Shown here: piece after piece, positions 1-8,119 of the stretch | Layout: each line of letters begins with the position of its first letter | Position numbering within the stretch: the first letter of the stretch is position 1 | Assembly (NCBI RefSeq): GCF_020866925.1 | Contig: NZ_JAJGAK010000001.1 | Coordinates: 310,001 to 374,000, forward strand | Direction of reading: 5' to 3' | DNA length: 64,000 bases | Origin: Noviluteimonas lactosilytica | GTDB lineage: Bacteria > Pseudomonadota > Gammaproteobacteria > Xanthomonadales > Xanthomonadaceae | Position numbers and translations under genes: made by a program | Notes under the pieces: model-generated | Database searches by the model: none | What the model was told of the DNA's origin: nothing | Seen by the model: the letters and a program-made list of their open reading frames with translations, nothing else

Positions 1-695
1 GGACCGAGGAAGGGAATGAAGTTCAACGCGAAGGCGATCACGCCCCACTCCACCGCCAGGTCCACGCCGAGTGCATACGACAGCGCCCACACGCCGAGAC
101 CGGTCGCAGCGCTCATCGCACTGCGGATGACCATGTAGCGCTGGAACTTCGATGCGGTCGCGCGGCACGCGTCGACGATGTCCGCCCTGCCCGCCTGCAC
201 CAGCTTCACGCGCATCGCATCCACTTCCAGCAGCCCCAGCACGACGAACACCAGCGCGATGACCACGAAGCTCGCGATCTGCTGGAGCCCCACGCCCACC
301 ATCTGCATCACGCCGATCAGCCAGCGCGGATCGAAGTTGTGGATGAACTCGCTCGCCAGGTACAGGCCGTGCCCTTCGAGCCATGCGTCCATGCGCTGGT
401 AGTAGGCCTGGAAGCTGGCGGCGTTCGCGATCGCCCACTGTGTCGCGCGACTGAGTCCCCACAGCACCACGCTCGCCATCGCCGCCACGACGGCGGCGGT
501 CGCGATGAGCGTGGCGACCATGGCGAGCACGCGGGGCATTCGTCGCTGCAACGTGCGTTGCAGCGGCCATGCGACGGCCACGATGAAGAGGGCGATGGCC
601 ACCGGCGCGAACAGCGATCGCCCGAGGTAGAGCGCCGCCAGCACCAGGAGGGCCGCGATGATTTCCAGCGGCGCGATCGGCCTCAGGGTGTTCAG
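1..695 (-). CDS. AI-2E family transporter, N-terminal part (cut by window edge)
   Basis: Polytopic inner-membrane protein of the AI-2E/PerM (formerly UPF0118) family, whose members export small molecules such as autoinducer-2 or exchange ions; the substrate here is unknown. About 230 codons are visible. They begin with a hydrophobic hairpin (LRPIAPLEIIAALLVLAALY, then LFAPVAIALFIVAVAWPLQ), continue through two more membrane segments around RVLAMVATLIATAAVV and QQIASFVVIALVFVVLG, and end inside the family's conserved core at NFIPFLGP, where the window stops. No ATG lies in this frame near the 5' end. The nearby ATGs around 710-723 are in another frame that stops at once, so the end given (a CTG at 695) is a guess and the start may be non-ATG or disrupted. 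The family assignment rests on the hydrophobic pattern and the NFIPFLGP signature. Confidence 0.75.
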   Translation of the reverse strand, partial: MNTLRPIAPLEIIAALLVLAALYLGRSLFAPVAIALFIVAVAWPLQRTLQRRMPRVLAMVATLIATAAVVAAMASVVLWGLSRATQWAIANAASFQAYYQRMDAWLEGHGLYLASEFIHNFDPRWLIGVMQMVGVGLQQIASFVVIALVFVVLGLLEVDAMRVKLVQAGRADIVDACRATASKFQRYMVIRSAMSAATGLGVWALSYALGVDLAVEWGVIAFALNFIPFLG

Positions 696-825
696 AAGAG
701 CGACCGCTTCATGACGGCATCGTCCACGCGCGAGTTCGCGAAATCTCGGCCACGCAACGTTGGCGTCACGTGAACTGCGCGCGCCCGGCGCCCGTCAGCG
801 CAAGCTCAGCAGTCCGACGCTTCGC

Positions 826-2091
826 TCATCGCCCTCGCTGCGTGCGCAACATCAACGCGCACCACAACGGCAGCAACAGGAACATCCCCAGGAAATACCG
901 CCCCTGGATTTCGAACACCAGGTGCACGCCCCAGAACGCGAGCATCCACAGCACACCGAACAACGCGACGAGCGGTTCGCCGCGGCGCCACAGATGCACC
1001 GCGACGATGATCGTCGCGAGCAGGATCGCCCACGCGATCAGTGCGTAGACCCTGTACTCCACGAAGGCCACGCGCCGGTATTGAAGTTCGATGTTCGCGC
1101 GCGCGGGATGCGCTTCGCGTTCGGCGCGCACGTTGGGGCTTTCCATCAGCCAATACAGCGCGTACGAGGGCGGGCTCACGATCTGCGGCAGTTTGCATTC
1201 CATGATCGAGAGCCAGTGGGTCGCCGGCTTGTCGCGCAAACGGTCGACGACGGCTTCGTGCAGCGGCCGGCCGAGGTCGGAGATCGCGGCCTCCGTCGCT
1301 TCCGGCTTCCAGTAGCCGCACCCCTTGCCATCGGACGAAACGAGCAGACCGCCATACAACGTGACGGCCGAACTCGTGCGGATGCTCTCGGTGCGTCCGC
1401 TGAAGCTGCGCATGCCGAGGTCGACGGCGAACCCCGCGACCGAACCGGCGAACAGCACGGCCATGAGCAACAGGGCGGACGGGTTGCTGCGTCTGCGCAA
1501 CAGCAGCCACGCGATCGCGAACAGCCCTGTCATACCCCACGCGATCAGCGCGTACTGCGGTTTCGTCGAAACGCCCATGGCGAACAACGCGATCGCGACG
1601 CCGAGGCTCGCCGCGCGCGGCCACGATTTCGGCGGCGACACGACCATCCATGCGCCCAACGCCAGTTGCGCGGCCGCGATCATGTCGAGTTGCACGATGC
1701 CGATGAAGGGCGCGATCAGGAACAGGTAGGCCGCGACGAGCCACGTGAGCAGATGCCCCTTCGTCGTGTCGCTGGCGTGCATGACCAGCAGCAGCACCGC
1801 AACCGCCACCGCGTTGAGCACCGACGCCGCGACCCAGGGCGACATCCCCGTGGCCTTGAGCGCGGCGAGCAGCCAGAGGCTGAGCCCGCCGCGCTGGTAC
1901 CACTCCGGTTTGCCCGCGGCGTCCCAGTAGTAGCCCCAATCGCTGTGCGGTTGCGGCTGCAACCACAGCGCCAGCGCGGCGCCGAGCGCGACGATCGCCA
2001 CGCCGGCCGCGGCCAGCAGCCACCGGCTCTCGAGCAAGGCCGCGATCCTTGCGGAAGCGGTCCTGTTGCCCTCGCCGAAAAGGTGGATCAT
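826..2091 (-). CDS. Polytopic membrane protein, glycosyltransferase-like
   Basis: A 421-residue protein of unassigned function with about ten hydrophobic segments. It opens with a short cytoplasmic stretch (MIHLFGEGNRT), then a membrane segment near residues 25-45, a loop with SDWGYYWDAAG, and alternating helices to the C-terminus, which reads FEIQGRYFLGMFLLLPLW. This plan (first loop with acidic and aromatic residues, late EIQGRYF motif) resembles lipid-linked sugar transferases of the GT-C type, but I see no diagnostic signature, so the role is only suggested. The reading frame stays open upstream, but the first good ATG is at 2091; earlier codons would overlap the divergent GFA gene and are not membrane-protein-like. 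The intergenic space to that gene is 27 bp, so the two genes likely have overlapping promoter regions. Confidence 0.7.
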   Translation of the reverse strand: MIHLFGEGNRTASARIAALLESRWLLAAAGVAIVALGAALALWLQPQPHSDWGYYWDAAGKPEWYQRGGLSLWLLAALKATGMSPWVAASVLNAVAVAVLLLVMHASDTTKGHLLTWLVAAYLFLIAPFIGIVQLDMIAAAQLALGAWMVVSPPKSWPRAASLGVAIALFAMGVSTKPQYALIAWGMTGLFAIAWLLLRRRSNPSALLLMAVLFAGSVAGFAVDLGMRSFSGRTESIRTSSAVTLYGGLLVSSDGKGCGYWKPEATEAAISDLGRPLHEAVVDRLRDKPATHWLSIMECKLPQIVSPPSYALYWLMESPNVRAEREAHPARANIELQYRRVAFVEYRVYALIAWAILLATIIVAVHLWRRGEPLVALFGVLWMLAFWGVHLVFEIQGRYFLGMFLLLPLWCALMLRTQRGR

Positions 2092-2118
2092 GTCGCTCTC
2101 GTCCCCGGAGTCACAGCC

Positions 2119-2466
2119 ATGCACTACAAAGGGAGTTGCCACTGCGGTCAAGTCGCCTTCGAGGCCGAAGGCGAGATCCAGGGCGGCCTGACCTGCAATT
2201 GTTCGATGTGTTCGCGGCGCGCCTCGATGCTGTGGTTCGTCCCGCGCGACAAGTTCGTGCTGACCACGCCTGAATCGGCCGCGTCGTCGTACACCTTCAA
2301 CAAGCACGCGATCGAACACCACTTCTGCGCGAACTGCGGCATCCACGTGTGGGGCGAAGCCAACGACCCGCAGGGCAACCGCATCGCCGCGGTGAACCTG
2401 CGCACGATCGAGGGCATCGATCTGTCGAAGATCCCGGTGCAGGAGTTCGACGGACGCGCGCTGTAG
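2119..2466 (+). CDS. GFA family (glutathione-dependent formaldehyde-activating-like) protein
   Basis: A 115-residue small zinc protein of the GFA/CENP-V family. All the expected metal ligands are visible: CHCGQ near residues 7-11, CNCSMC near 29-34 and FCANCG near 75-80. Family members bind zinc through these cysteines. The founder catalyses addition of glutathione to formaldehyde, but most homologues have no proven reaction, so the substrate is unknown. It stands alone on the plus strand, divergent from the membrane protein gene and convergent with the DUF1801 gene. The start at 2119 was chosen because homology begins immediately after it (MHYKGSCHCG). A second GFA gene lies at 29304. Confidence 0.85.
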   Translation: MHYKGSCHCGQVAFEAEGEIQGGLTCNCSMCSRRASMLWFVPRDKFVLTTPESAASSYTFNKHAIEHHFCANCGIHVWGEANDPQGNRIAAVNLRTIEGIDLSKIPVQEFDGRAL

Positions 2467-2508
2467 CGCGTCGCGTCGCGCGCGTCGTCTCGCGTCGCGC
2501 CGCGCGCG

Positions 2509-2898
2509 TTACGACAGGCGCGTCGGATCGCCGAGTTCGACGTTCAGTGCGATCGCGGCCTTCGCGAGTTTCTTCGCCTGCGCGGCGGTGATCTCGTCGC
2601 CTTCGCGCAGGTCGATCGTCGCCATCTCGTACTTGCCGCCCGCCTTCATGCGTTCGTCGAGGTCGCGCAGGCGCTTGCCGCGCCAGAAACCGAACAACAC
2701 GCGCGCGTCTTCCGCGCGGATCAGCAACACCGGGCCTTCGTGGAAGTACACGAGGTGGCCCCACTTGATGCGCTCCTCCACCTTGCCCGCGGCGAGCACC
2801 GACTTGCGCAGCGTGTCGACGAGCGTCCTGCGCCAACCGGCGATCGCCTGCACGTAGGCGTCGGGGGATTCGGCGGGGACGGTCTTCTTCATCGCCAT
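2509..2898 (-). CDS. DUF1801 domain protein
   Basis: A 129-residue cytosolic protein of the DUF1801 (YdhG-like) superfamily. Family-like features are the ERIKWGHLVYF stretch and the later pattern VLFGFWRGKRL with R and K residues that recur in these proteins. Members have no established biochemical activity; the fold is a small alpha/beta domain. It is the last gene of the sdh-led minus-strand run: its ATG is only 4 bp downstream of the sdhE stop, so it is probably cotranscribed. Two closely spaced ATGs (MAMKK) are possible starts; the upstream one is used. Its link to succinate dehydrogenase is positional only. Confidence 0.7.
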   Translation of the reverse strand: MAMKKTVPAESPDAYVQAIAGWRRTLVDTLRKSVLAAGKVEERIKWGHLVYFHEGPVLLIRAEDARVLFGFWRGKRLRDLDERMKAGGKYEMATIDLREGDEITAAQAKKLAKAAIALNVELGDPTRLS

Positions 2899-2902
2899 GT
2901 CG

Positions 2903-3142
2903 CTAGCTCCGGATGCGTTCGACCAGGGCCTGCAGTTCGGGATCGGGCGCGGGCTCATGGCCGAGGAACCACTTCCACAAGCGGTCGTCCTCGCTGTCGA
3001 GCAGGCGCAGGAAGGTGGCGCGGTCGGTTGCATTCGACTGACGCCATTGCGTGTCGAGCCAGCGTTCGAGCAACTGGTCGAGTTCGCGCATGCCGCGGCG
3101 GCAGCGCCATTTGAGTTTGCGGATTTCGATGTCGTCGTTCAT
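2903..3142 (-). CDS. sdhE: FAD assembly factor SdhE
   Basis: A 79-residue protein of the SdhE/Sdh5 (YgfY, SDHAF2) family, which promotes covalent attachment of FAD to the SdhA flavoprotein and, in some bacteria, to fumarate reductase. The key motif is seen at residues 13-20 as CRRGMREL, containing the RGxxE core that contacts SdhA, followed by the helical acidic and tryptophan-rich C-terminal part (DRLWKWFLGH). Length matches the family (about 80-90). It overlaps the stop of the preceding MAPEG gene by ATGA, so translation is coupled, and it sits downstream of sdhB in the same transcription unit as its substrate. SdhA in this window retains the flavinylated histidine, consistent with a need for SdhE. 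Confidence 0.92.
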   Translation of the reverse strand: MNDDIEIRKLKWRCRRGMRELDQLLERWLDTQWRQSNATDRATFLRLLDSEDDRLWKWFLGHEPAPDPELQALVERIRS

Positions 3143-3558
3143 CGCAGGACCTGCCACGCGAGCCAGCCCCACAGCGCGAACAAGACGAATGCGCCCGCGA
3201 CGTACAACAGGAAGCGATGGATCACTCGGTTGTACGTGCAGTGCACCAGGCTGTGCAGCACGCGCAGCACGACGAAGGTCCACGCGAGACCGAGCGACAC
3301 CGGCGTGACCAGGCCCGTGATCGCCGCCACGCACAGCGCGGCGTAGAACAACACCGGCAGCTCGAACAGGTTGCGGAAGTTGTCTGACGCACGCGTATCC
3401 GTCAGCAGGCGCGCGGATTCCTGCGATGTCGCAACCGCCTGCGCAGCGATGCCCCCGCGATGCAGCTCCGCGAGGCGCAACCAGTACATGCGGACGAAGA
3501 CGATGAACGTCAGTCCGGCCATGGCGAACGCGGGCTTGAAGATCTCCGCGTCGATCAT
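3139..3558 (-). CDS. MAPEG family membrane protein
   Basis: A 139-residue integral membrane protein resembling the MAPEG family (eicosanoid and glutathione metabolism membrane proteins). Four hydrophobic segments are visible: near residues 9-24 (FAMAGLTFIVFVRMYWL), 66-82, 84-103 and 114-136. The signatures are DNFRNLFELPVLFYA in the middle, with the NLFE-P pattern typical of MAPEG proteins, and RVLHSLVHCTYNRV later. The bacterial proteins of this type have no proven substrate. The gene lies between sdhB (5 bp gap) and sdhE (ATGA overlap), so it is in the sdh operon. Whether it helps the respiratory complex or is just a passenger cannot be told from sequence. Confidence 0.8.
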   Translation of the reverse strand: MIDAEIFKPAFAMAGLTFIVFVRMYWLRLAELHRGGIAAQAVATSQESARLLTDTRASDNFRNLFELPVLFYAALCVAAITGLVTPVSLGLAWTFVVLRVLHSLVHCTYNRVIHRFLLYVAGAFVLFALWGWLAWQVLR

Positions 3559-3563
3559 GTCGA

Positions 3564-4346
3564 TCAGCCGCGCCGCGCCAGCATCAGTTTCTTGATCTCG
3601 CCGATCGCACGCGCCGGGTTCAACCCCTTCGGACACGTGCGCGCGCAGTTCATGATCGTGTGGCAGCGATAGAGCTTGAACGGATCTTCGAGGTCGTCCA
3701 GGCGCGCGCCGGTGTCTTCGTCGCGCGAGTCGATGATCCAGCGGTACGCCTGCAGCAGGATCGCCGGGCCGAGGTAGCGGTCGCCGTTCCACCAGTAGCT
3801 CGGGCAGCTCGTCGAGCAGCAGGCGCACAGGATGCATTCGTACAGGCCGTCGAGCAGCGCGCGATCTTCCTTCGACTGCAGGCGTTCGCGCGTCGGCGCG
3901 GCGGTCTGCGTGCGCAGCCACGGACGGATCGACGCGTACTGCGCGTAGAAGTGCGTCAGGTCCGGCACGAGGTCCTTCACCACCGCCATGTGCGGCAGCG
4001 GATAGATCGGAACTTCGTTCTTGGTGCAGTCGCTGATCGCGCGCGTGCAGGCGAGCGTGTTGGTGCCGTCGATGTTCATCGCGCACGAACCGCAGATGCC
4101 TTCTCGGCACGAACGACGGAACGTCAGCGTCGGGTCGATCTCGTTCTTGATCTTGATCAGCGCGTCCAGGACCATCGGGCCGCAGGTCGCGAGATCGACG
4201 TCGTAGGTGTCGACGCGCGGGTTCTGCCCGTCGTCCGGGTTCCAGCGGTACACCTTGAAGGTGCGCACGTTCTTGGAACCGGCGGGCGCCGGGAAGTGCT
4301 TGCCCTTGCCGATCTTCGAGTTCTTCGGGAGCGTGAATTCAGCCAT
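3564..4346 (-). CDS. sdhB: Succinate dehydrogenase iron-sulfur subunit
   Basis: SdhB, 260 residues, carries electrons from FAD in SdhA to the quinone site in SdhCD. The [2Fe-2S] ligands are visible as Cys80, Cys85, Cys88 and Cys100 in [15 protein letters not shown] and the following LAC. The ferredoxin-like second half shows [16 protein letters not shown], contributing to the [4Fe-4S] and [3Fe-4S] clusters, and [17 protein letters not shown], completing them. An N-terminal extension of about 25 residues precedes the first strand. It lies 18 bp downstream of sdhA and is followed 5 bp later by the MAPEG gene. All expected cluster residues are intact. Confidence 0.97.
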   Translation of the reverse strand: MAEFTLPKNSKIGKGKHFPAPAGSKNVRTFKVYRWNPDDGQNPRVDTYDVDLATCGPMVLDALIKIKNEIDPTLTFRRSCREGICGSCAMNIDGTNTLACTRAISDCTKNEVPIYPLPHMAVVKDLVPDLTHFYAQYASIRPWLRTQTAAPTRERLQSKEDRALLDGLYECILCACCSTSCPSYWWNGDRYLGPAILLQAYRWIIDSRDEDTGARLDDLEDPFKLYRCHTIMNCARTCPKGLNPARAIGEIKKLMLARRG

Positions 4347-4364
4347 GGTCTCTCGTTCCCCCGA

Positions 4365-6155
4365 TCAGTAGACGCGCGGCTTCGGCGGCACGACTTCGAC
4401 GTCGTCGCTGAGCGTGTACATGTGCACCGGGCGATAGTCGATGCGGGTTTCGCCCGCGTCGTCGACCCAGCACACGGTGTGCTTGTGCCAGTTCTCGTCG
4501 TCGCGTTCCGGGAAGTCTTCCCGCGCATGCGCGCCGCGCGATTCCTTGCGGTTCTCCGCCGACACGATCGTGGTCAGCGCCTGGCCGAGCAGGTTCTGCA
4601 GCTCGAGCGTTTCGACTAGGTCGGAGTTCCACACCAGCGAACGGTCGCTGACGCGCACGTCGGCGAACGACGCATTGATCTCGCGGACCTTCGCCACGCC
4701 TTCGGCCAGCGTCTCGCCGGTGCGGAACACCGCGGCGTCGGCCTGCATCGCGCGCTGCATGTTGTTGCGGATCTCCGCCGTCGGCAGCGAGCCGTTGGCA
4801 TGGCGCAGGCGGTCGAAGTTGGCGAGCGACTTGTCGCAGGCGTCCTTCGGCAGGTCCTTGTGCGGGCCGTTCGGGGTGATCGTTTCGGCGCAACGATTGG
4901 CGACCGCGCGACCGAACACGACGAGGTCGAGCAGCGAGTTCGAGCCGAGGCGATTCGCACCGTGCACCGACACGCACGCCGCTTCGCCGATCGCGTACAG
5001 GCCCGGCACCACGGCGTCGGGGTTGCCGTTCTTCAACTGCACGACTTCGCCGTGGTAGTTGGTCGGCACGCCGCCCATGTTGTAGTGCACTGTCGGGATG
5101 ACCGGGATCGGTTCCTTCTCGACGTCCACGCCCGCGAAGATCTTCGCGCTCTCGGCGATGCCGGGGAGCTTTTCGTGGATGTCCTTCGGATCCAGGTGCG
5201 TCAGGTCGAGGAAGATGTGGTCCTTCTGCGGGCCCACGCCGCGGCCTTCGCGGATCTCGATGGTCATCGAACGCGACACGACGTCGCGCGAGGCGAGGTC
5301 CTTCGCGTTCGGCGCGTAACGCTCCATGAAGCGCTCGCCATTGCTGTTGCGCAGGATGCCGCCTTCGCCGCGCACGCCTTCGGTGATCAGGCAGCCCGCG
5401 CCGTAGATGCCGGTCGGGTGGAACTGCACGAACTCCATGTCCTGCATCGCGAGGCCGGCGCGCAGCGCCATGCCGCCGCCGTCGCCCGTGCAGGTGTGCG
5501 CCGAGGTCGCGGAGAAGTACGCGCGGCCGTAGCCGCCAGTCGCCAGCACCACGCCCTGCGCGCGGAACAGGTGCAACGTGCCTTCGGCCATGTCGAGCGC
5601 CAGCACGCCGCGGCAGGCGCCCTCCTCGTCCATGATCAGGTCGAGGGCGAAGTATTCGATGAAGAACTGCGCCTTGTGCGCGAGCGACTGCTGGTAGAGC
5701 GTGTGCAGGATCGCGTGGCCGGTGCGGTCGGCCGCGGCGCACGTGCGCTGCGCGATGCCCTTGCCGTAGTGCGTGGTCATGCCGCCGAACGGACGCTGGT
5801 AGATGCGGCCGTCTTCGGTACGCGAGAACGGCACGCCCTGGTGTTCGAGTTCGATGATCGCGGGGATCGCCTCGCGGCACATGTACTCGATCGCGTCCTG
5901 GTCGCCCAGCCAGTCCGACCCCTTGATGGTGTCGTAGAAGTGGAAGCGCCAGTCGTCTTCGCCCATGTTGCCGAGCGCGGCGGAGATGCCGCCCTGCGCC
6001 GCGACGGTGTGCGAACGCGTCGGGAACACCTTGGTGAGGCAAGCCGTCGACAGGCCCTTCTGCGCGAGCCCGAAGGTCGCGCGGAGGCCGGCGCCGCCGG
6101 CGCCGACGACGATCATGTCGTACTTGTGTTCCTGGATCTTGTAGGCAGTGGTCAT
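4365..6155 (-). CDS. sdhA: Succinate dehydrogenase flavoprotein subunit
   Basis: SdhA, 596 residues, oxidises succinate to fumarate in the TCA cycle and feeds the quinone pool from the inner face of the cytoplasmic membrane. The dinucleotide-binding motif [11 protein letters not shown] is at residues 16-26, and His49 in [11 protein letters not shown] is the residue to which FAD is covalently attached. HPTGIYGAG and the arginine-containing [15 protein letters not shown] near residue 400 belong to the active-site and FAD regions. Length and order match family norms and nothing is truncated. It is preceded 18 bp upstream by sdhD. Downstream genes include sdhE, the factor needed for flavinylation. 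Class I fumarase (22279) would take its product. Confidence 0.98.
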   Translation of the reverse strand: MTTAYKIQEHKYDMIVVGAGGAGLRATFGLAQKGLSTACLTKVFPTRSHTVAAQGGISAALGNMGEDDWRFHFYDTIKGSDWLGDQDAIEYMCREAIPAIIELEHQGVPFSRTEDGRIYQRPFGGMTTHYGKGIAQRTCAAADRTGHAILHTLYQQSLAHKAQFFIEYFALDLIMDEEGACRGVLALDMAEGTLHLFRAQGVVLATGGYGRAYFSATSAHTCTGDGGGMALRAGLAMQDMEFVQFHPTGIYGAGCLITEGVRGEGGILRNSNGERFMERYAPNAKDLASRDVVSRSMTIEIREGRGVGPQKDHIFLDLTHLDPKDIHEKLPGIAESAKIFAGVDVEKEPIPVIPTVHYNMGGVPTNYHGEVVQLKNGNPDAVVPGLYAIGEAACVSVHGANRLGSNSLLDLVVFGRAVANRCAETITPNGPHKDLPKDACDKSLANFDRLRHANGSLPTAEIRNNMQRAMQADAAVFRTGETLAEGVAKVREINASFADVRVSDRSLVWNSDLVETLELQNLLGQALTTIVSAENRKESRGAHAREDFPERDDENWHKHTVCWVDDAGETRIDYRPVHMYTLSDDVEVVPPKPRVY

Positions 6156-6173
6156 GTCAGGCGCGTCTTTTCG

Positions 6174-6557
6174 TCAGGCCGTCAGCGCGATGCGGACGAG
6201 CGCGTACACCGACGCGATCGCGCCGAGCGAACAGAGGAAGGTGTTGAGCAGGTGCAGCGTCACTTCGACCGCGCGCGTGTGCACGTAGTCTTCGATCACG
6301 ACCTGGATGCCGAGCTTGGCGTGCCAGAACATCGCGAGCACGAACCCGGCGAGCAGGATGCCGTTGGCCGGTTCGCGGAGCATCGCGATCGCGTGCGCCG
6401 CATCGTGGCCCACCATCGACAGCAGCAACCACAGCAGCCACGGCACCAGCAGCGCGAGCGCGACCGCGGTGACGCGCTGGACCCAGAAGTGTTCGGTGCC
6501 GGTCTTGCCGGACCCCAGGCCGCGTGCGCGGGCGAGCGGCGTGCGCAGGTCGTTCAT
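6174..6557 (-). CDS. sdhD: Succinate dehydrogenase membrane anchor subunit SdhD
   Basis: A 127-residue protein with three hydrophobic helices (roughly residues 28-50, 60-83, 96-122) that anchors SdhAB and forms half of the haem b and ubiquinone sites. The family motif is visible as FWHAKLGIQVVIEDYVH: the histidine is the expected haem ligand, and the Asp-Tyr pair of EDYVH lies at the quinone site. The ATG overlaps the sdhC stop (TGATG), a coupled arrangement normal for sdhCD. The start was chosen by this overlap and by the short polar N-terminus (MNDLRTPLARARG). Confidence 0.93.
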   Translation of the reverse strand: MNDLRTPLARARGLGSGKTGTEHFWVQRVTAVALALLVPWLLWLLLSMVGHDAAHAIAMLREPANGILLAGFVLAMFWHAKLGIQVVIEDYVHTRAVEVTLHLLNTFLCSLGAIASVYALVRIALTA

Positions 6558-6943
6558 CACACGCCTCCCATGGCGAGGAACCAGAGCGCTGCGGTCAGCA
6601 CGAAGGTCAGCACGAACACGGTCCAGCCGGTCTTGTAGACCGAGGGGATGTCGTAGCCGCGGCCCGTATCCCACAGCAAATGGCGGATGCCGTTGAGCAG
6701 GTGGTACATCAGGCTCAGCGAGAACCCTGCGGTGAGCAGCAAGCCGAGCGGCGAGCCGACGCAGCGCATCGCGGTGTCGGCGGATTCGCCGCCGCGCGAG
6801 AGCATCACCAGCCACCATGCGAAGCCGAAGGCGCCGGCGACGAGCGCGATGCCCGTGGCGCGGTGCAGGATCGACATGGTCATCGTGATCTGCCAGCGAT
6901 ACACCTGCAGGTGCGGTGACAGGGGGCGTTCGCGGGTCGCCAT
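6557..6943 (-). CDS. sdhC: Succinate dehydrogenase cytochrome b556 subunit SdhC
   Basis: A 128-residue membrane subunit with three helices. The signature RPLSPHLQVYRW is at residues 6-17. SILHRATGIAL marks the first helix, with serine and arginine expected at the quinone site, and SLMYHLLNGIRHLLWD in the second helix carries the haem-ligand histidine. The frame stays open about 57 codons further upstream, but homology starts at MATRERPLSPH, so ATG 6943 is used. It lies 22 bp downstream of the SDHAF4-like gene and overlaps sdhD. Confidence 0.94.
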   Translation of the reverse strand: MATRERPLSPHLQVYRWQITMTMSILHRATGIALVAGAFGFAWWLVMLSRGGESADTAMRCVGSPLGLLLTAGFSLSLMYHLLNGIRHLLWDTGRGYDIPSVYKTGWTVFVLTFVLTAALWFLAMGGV

Positions 6944-6965
6944 GGGGGGCTCGTCCTTCAATTCG

Positions 6966-7172
6966 TCAGAAATCGATGCAGCGACCGTTCTTTTCCCAAT
7001 CGCCGTAGCGCGTGGGGTCGGGGCCCTTGCGCCCGCCGATCTCGATCGGCGGCTGCGCGGGTACGTCGTCCGGTGGGACGTCCGAGGTGCCTTCGCGCGG
7101 CGAGGCTGCACCATCGGGCAGCGCTCCGGCGTCGGAGGAACGTTCGGATTGACCTATGATTCGCGGCGTCAC
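6966..7172 (-). CDS. SDHAF4-like (DUF1674) succinate dehydrogenase assembly factor
   Basis: A 68-residue protein whose last 25 residues carry the hallmark of the DUF1674/SDHAF4 family: EIGGRKGPDPTRYGDWEKNG, then RCIDF at the very end. In mitochondria SDHAF4 binds flavinylated SDHA before it joins SDHB and protects against oxidants. Bacterial members are assumed to do the same; this is known for the family, not shown here. The N-terminal 40 residues are low-complexity and variable, as usual. It is the first gene of the sdh operon, 22 bp before sdhC. Only a GTG start (7172) gives this length; it leaves just 28 bp to the divergent ygfZ ATG, so a later start or an overlapping promoter is possible. 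Confidence 0.82.
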   Translation of the reverse strand: MTPRIIGQSERSSDAGALPDGAASPREGTSDVPPDDVPAQPPIEIGGRKGPDPTRYGDWEKNGRCIDF

Positions 7173-7200
7173 AACCCGTGAAGTTTAAGTCCCGCCACGG
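7150..7200 (+). promoter_or_regulatory. Divergent sdh-ygfZ control region (weak promoter candidate)
   Basis: The gap between the divergent sdh operon and ygfZ is only 28 bp, the shortest possible space for two promoters. A TATGAT hexamer at 7155-7160 on the plus strand fits a sigma-70 -10 box for ygfZ, but no good -35 box lies 17 bp upstream. An A/T-rich patch (GTTTAAG at 7183-7190) could belong to the opposite promoter. No clear Shine-Dalgarno sequence precedes ygfZ. This is a pattern-based guess. Confidence 0.25.
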
Positions 7201-8070
7201 ATGTCTCACAACCCGCAGCCCGAAAGCCCCTGGTTCGCCCTGCCCGGCCATCGCGTGATCGCGCTGGAAGGCCGCGACGCCATCGCCTTCCTCCAATCGC
7301 AGTGCATGAACGACGTGGAGGCCGCGCCCCCGGGTCGCTGGCAATGGAACGGGTGGCTCACCCCGAAGGGGCGCGTGATCGCGCTGTTCGCGCTGGCGCG
7401 CATCTCGGCCGAAGCCGCATGGCTCATCGTCCCCGACGCCGACGCCGATGCGCTTGCCGCACAGTTGCAGCGCTTCGTGCTGCGCCGCCAGCTCGTGATG
7501 AAGGTGCTCGACGAGATTCACGTCGCGGGCCGCTTCGAAGCGCCGGAGAAGGCCGCGGGCGCGAGTTTCGCCGGCACGCCGGAGGACGGGATCGAGTTCG
7601 ACCTCACCGGTTTCGGCCTGCGTCGCACGTTGCGCATCGCGGCGGGCCATTCGGCGCCCGTGGATGAAGAAGCGGAAATGCGCTGGCGCGCGTCCGACCT
7701 GCGCCTCGGCTTCCCGCGCCTGCCCGCTTCGCAGCAGGAACAGTGGACGCCGCAGATGTTGTCGCTCGATCGCCTGCACGCCTTCAGCGTGAAGAAGGGC
7801 TGCTATCCGGGCCAGGAGATCGTCGCGCGCACGCATTTCCTCGGGCAGGTGAAGCGCGGGCTGACGATGTTCGAATGCCCGAACGAACCGGAAGTCGGCG
7901 CGAACGTCGACGTCGGCGCCGCACCGCTCGGCCAGGTGGTCAGCAGCGCGCGCAACGGTGAAGGCTGGATCGCGCTCGCGGTGTTGCCCGTCGAGCGCCC
8001 CGAAGCGGTGGTCGCCACGAAGGGCATGGCGTTGCGAGAGCGCGCGCTGCTCGCGGGCCTCGCGCGCTGA
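7201..8070 (+). CDS. ygfZ: tRNA-modifying / Fe-S maintenance protein YgfZ
   Basis: A 289-residue folate-binding protein of the YgfZ/IBA57 (GcvT-like) family, which uses tetrahydrofolate to support repair or assembly of [4Fe-4S] clusters in certain enzymes. The decisive motif KGCYPGQEIVART is at residues 199-211, with the conserved Cys201. Other family patterns are GRDAIAFLQSQCMNDV at 24-39 and the GRVIALF stretch near 57-63. Length is close to other proteobacterial YgfZ proteins. It is divergent from the sdh operon, whose product contains three iron-sulfur clusters, so the neighbourhood groups a respiratory Fe-S enzyme with a cluster-care factor. Confidence 0.93.
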   Translation: MSHNPQPESPWFALPGHRVIALEGRDAIAFLQSQCMNDVEAAPPGRWQWNGWLTPKGRVIALFALARISAEAAWLIVPDADADALAAQLQRFVLRRQLVMKVLDEIHVAGRFEAPEKAAGASFAGTPEDGIEFDLTGFGLRRTLRIAAGHSAPVDEEAEMRWRASDLRLGFPRLPASQQEQWTPQMLSLDRLHAFSVKKGCYPGQEIVARTHFLGQVKRGLTMFECPNEPEVGANVDVGAAPLGQVVSSARNGEGWIALAVLPVERPEAVVATKGMALRERALLAGLAR

Positions 8071-8119
8071 GCTCGCGGTCCTCGCGCGCTGACACGCATC
8101 GCGCGTGGCGCCGTAGCGC

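Noticed and set aside
760-2466. Long plus-strand frame that appears to fuse to the GFA gene
   Set aside because: The part before 2119 is a shadow of the minus-strand membrane protein; the GFA homology starts at its own ATG.
8058-8092. 13-bp direct repeat CCTCGCGCGCTGA around the ygfZ stop
   Set aside because: Two copies 22 bp apart in GC-rich sequence; easily a local slippage duplication, with no sign of function.
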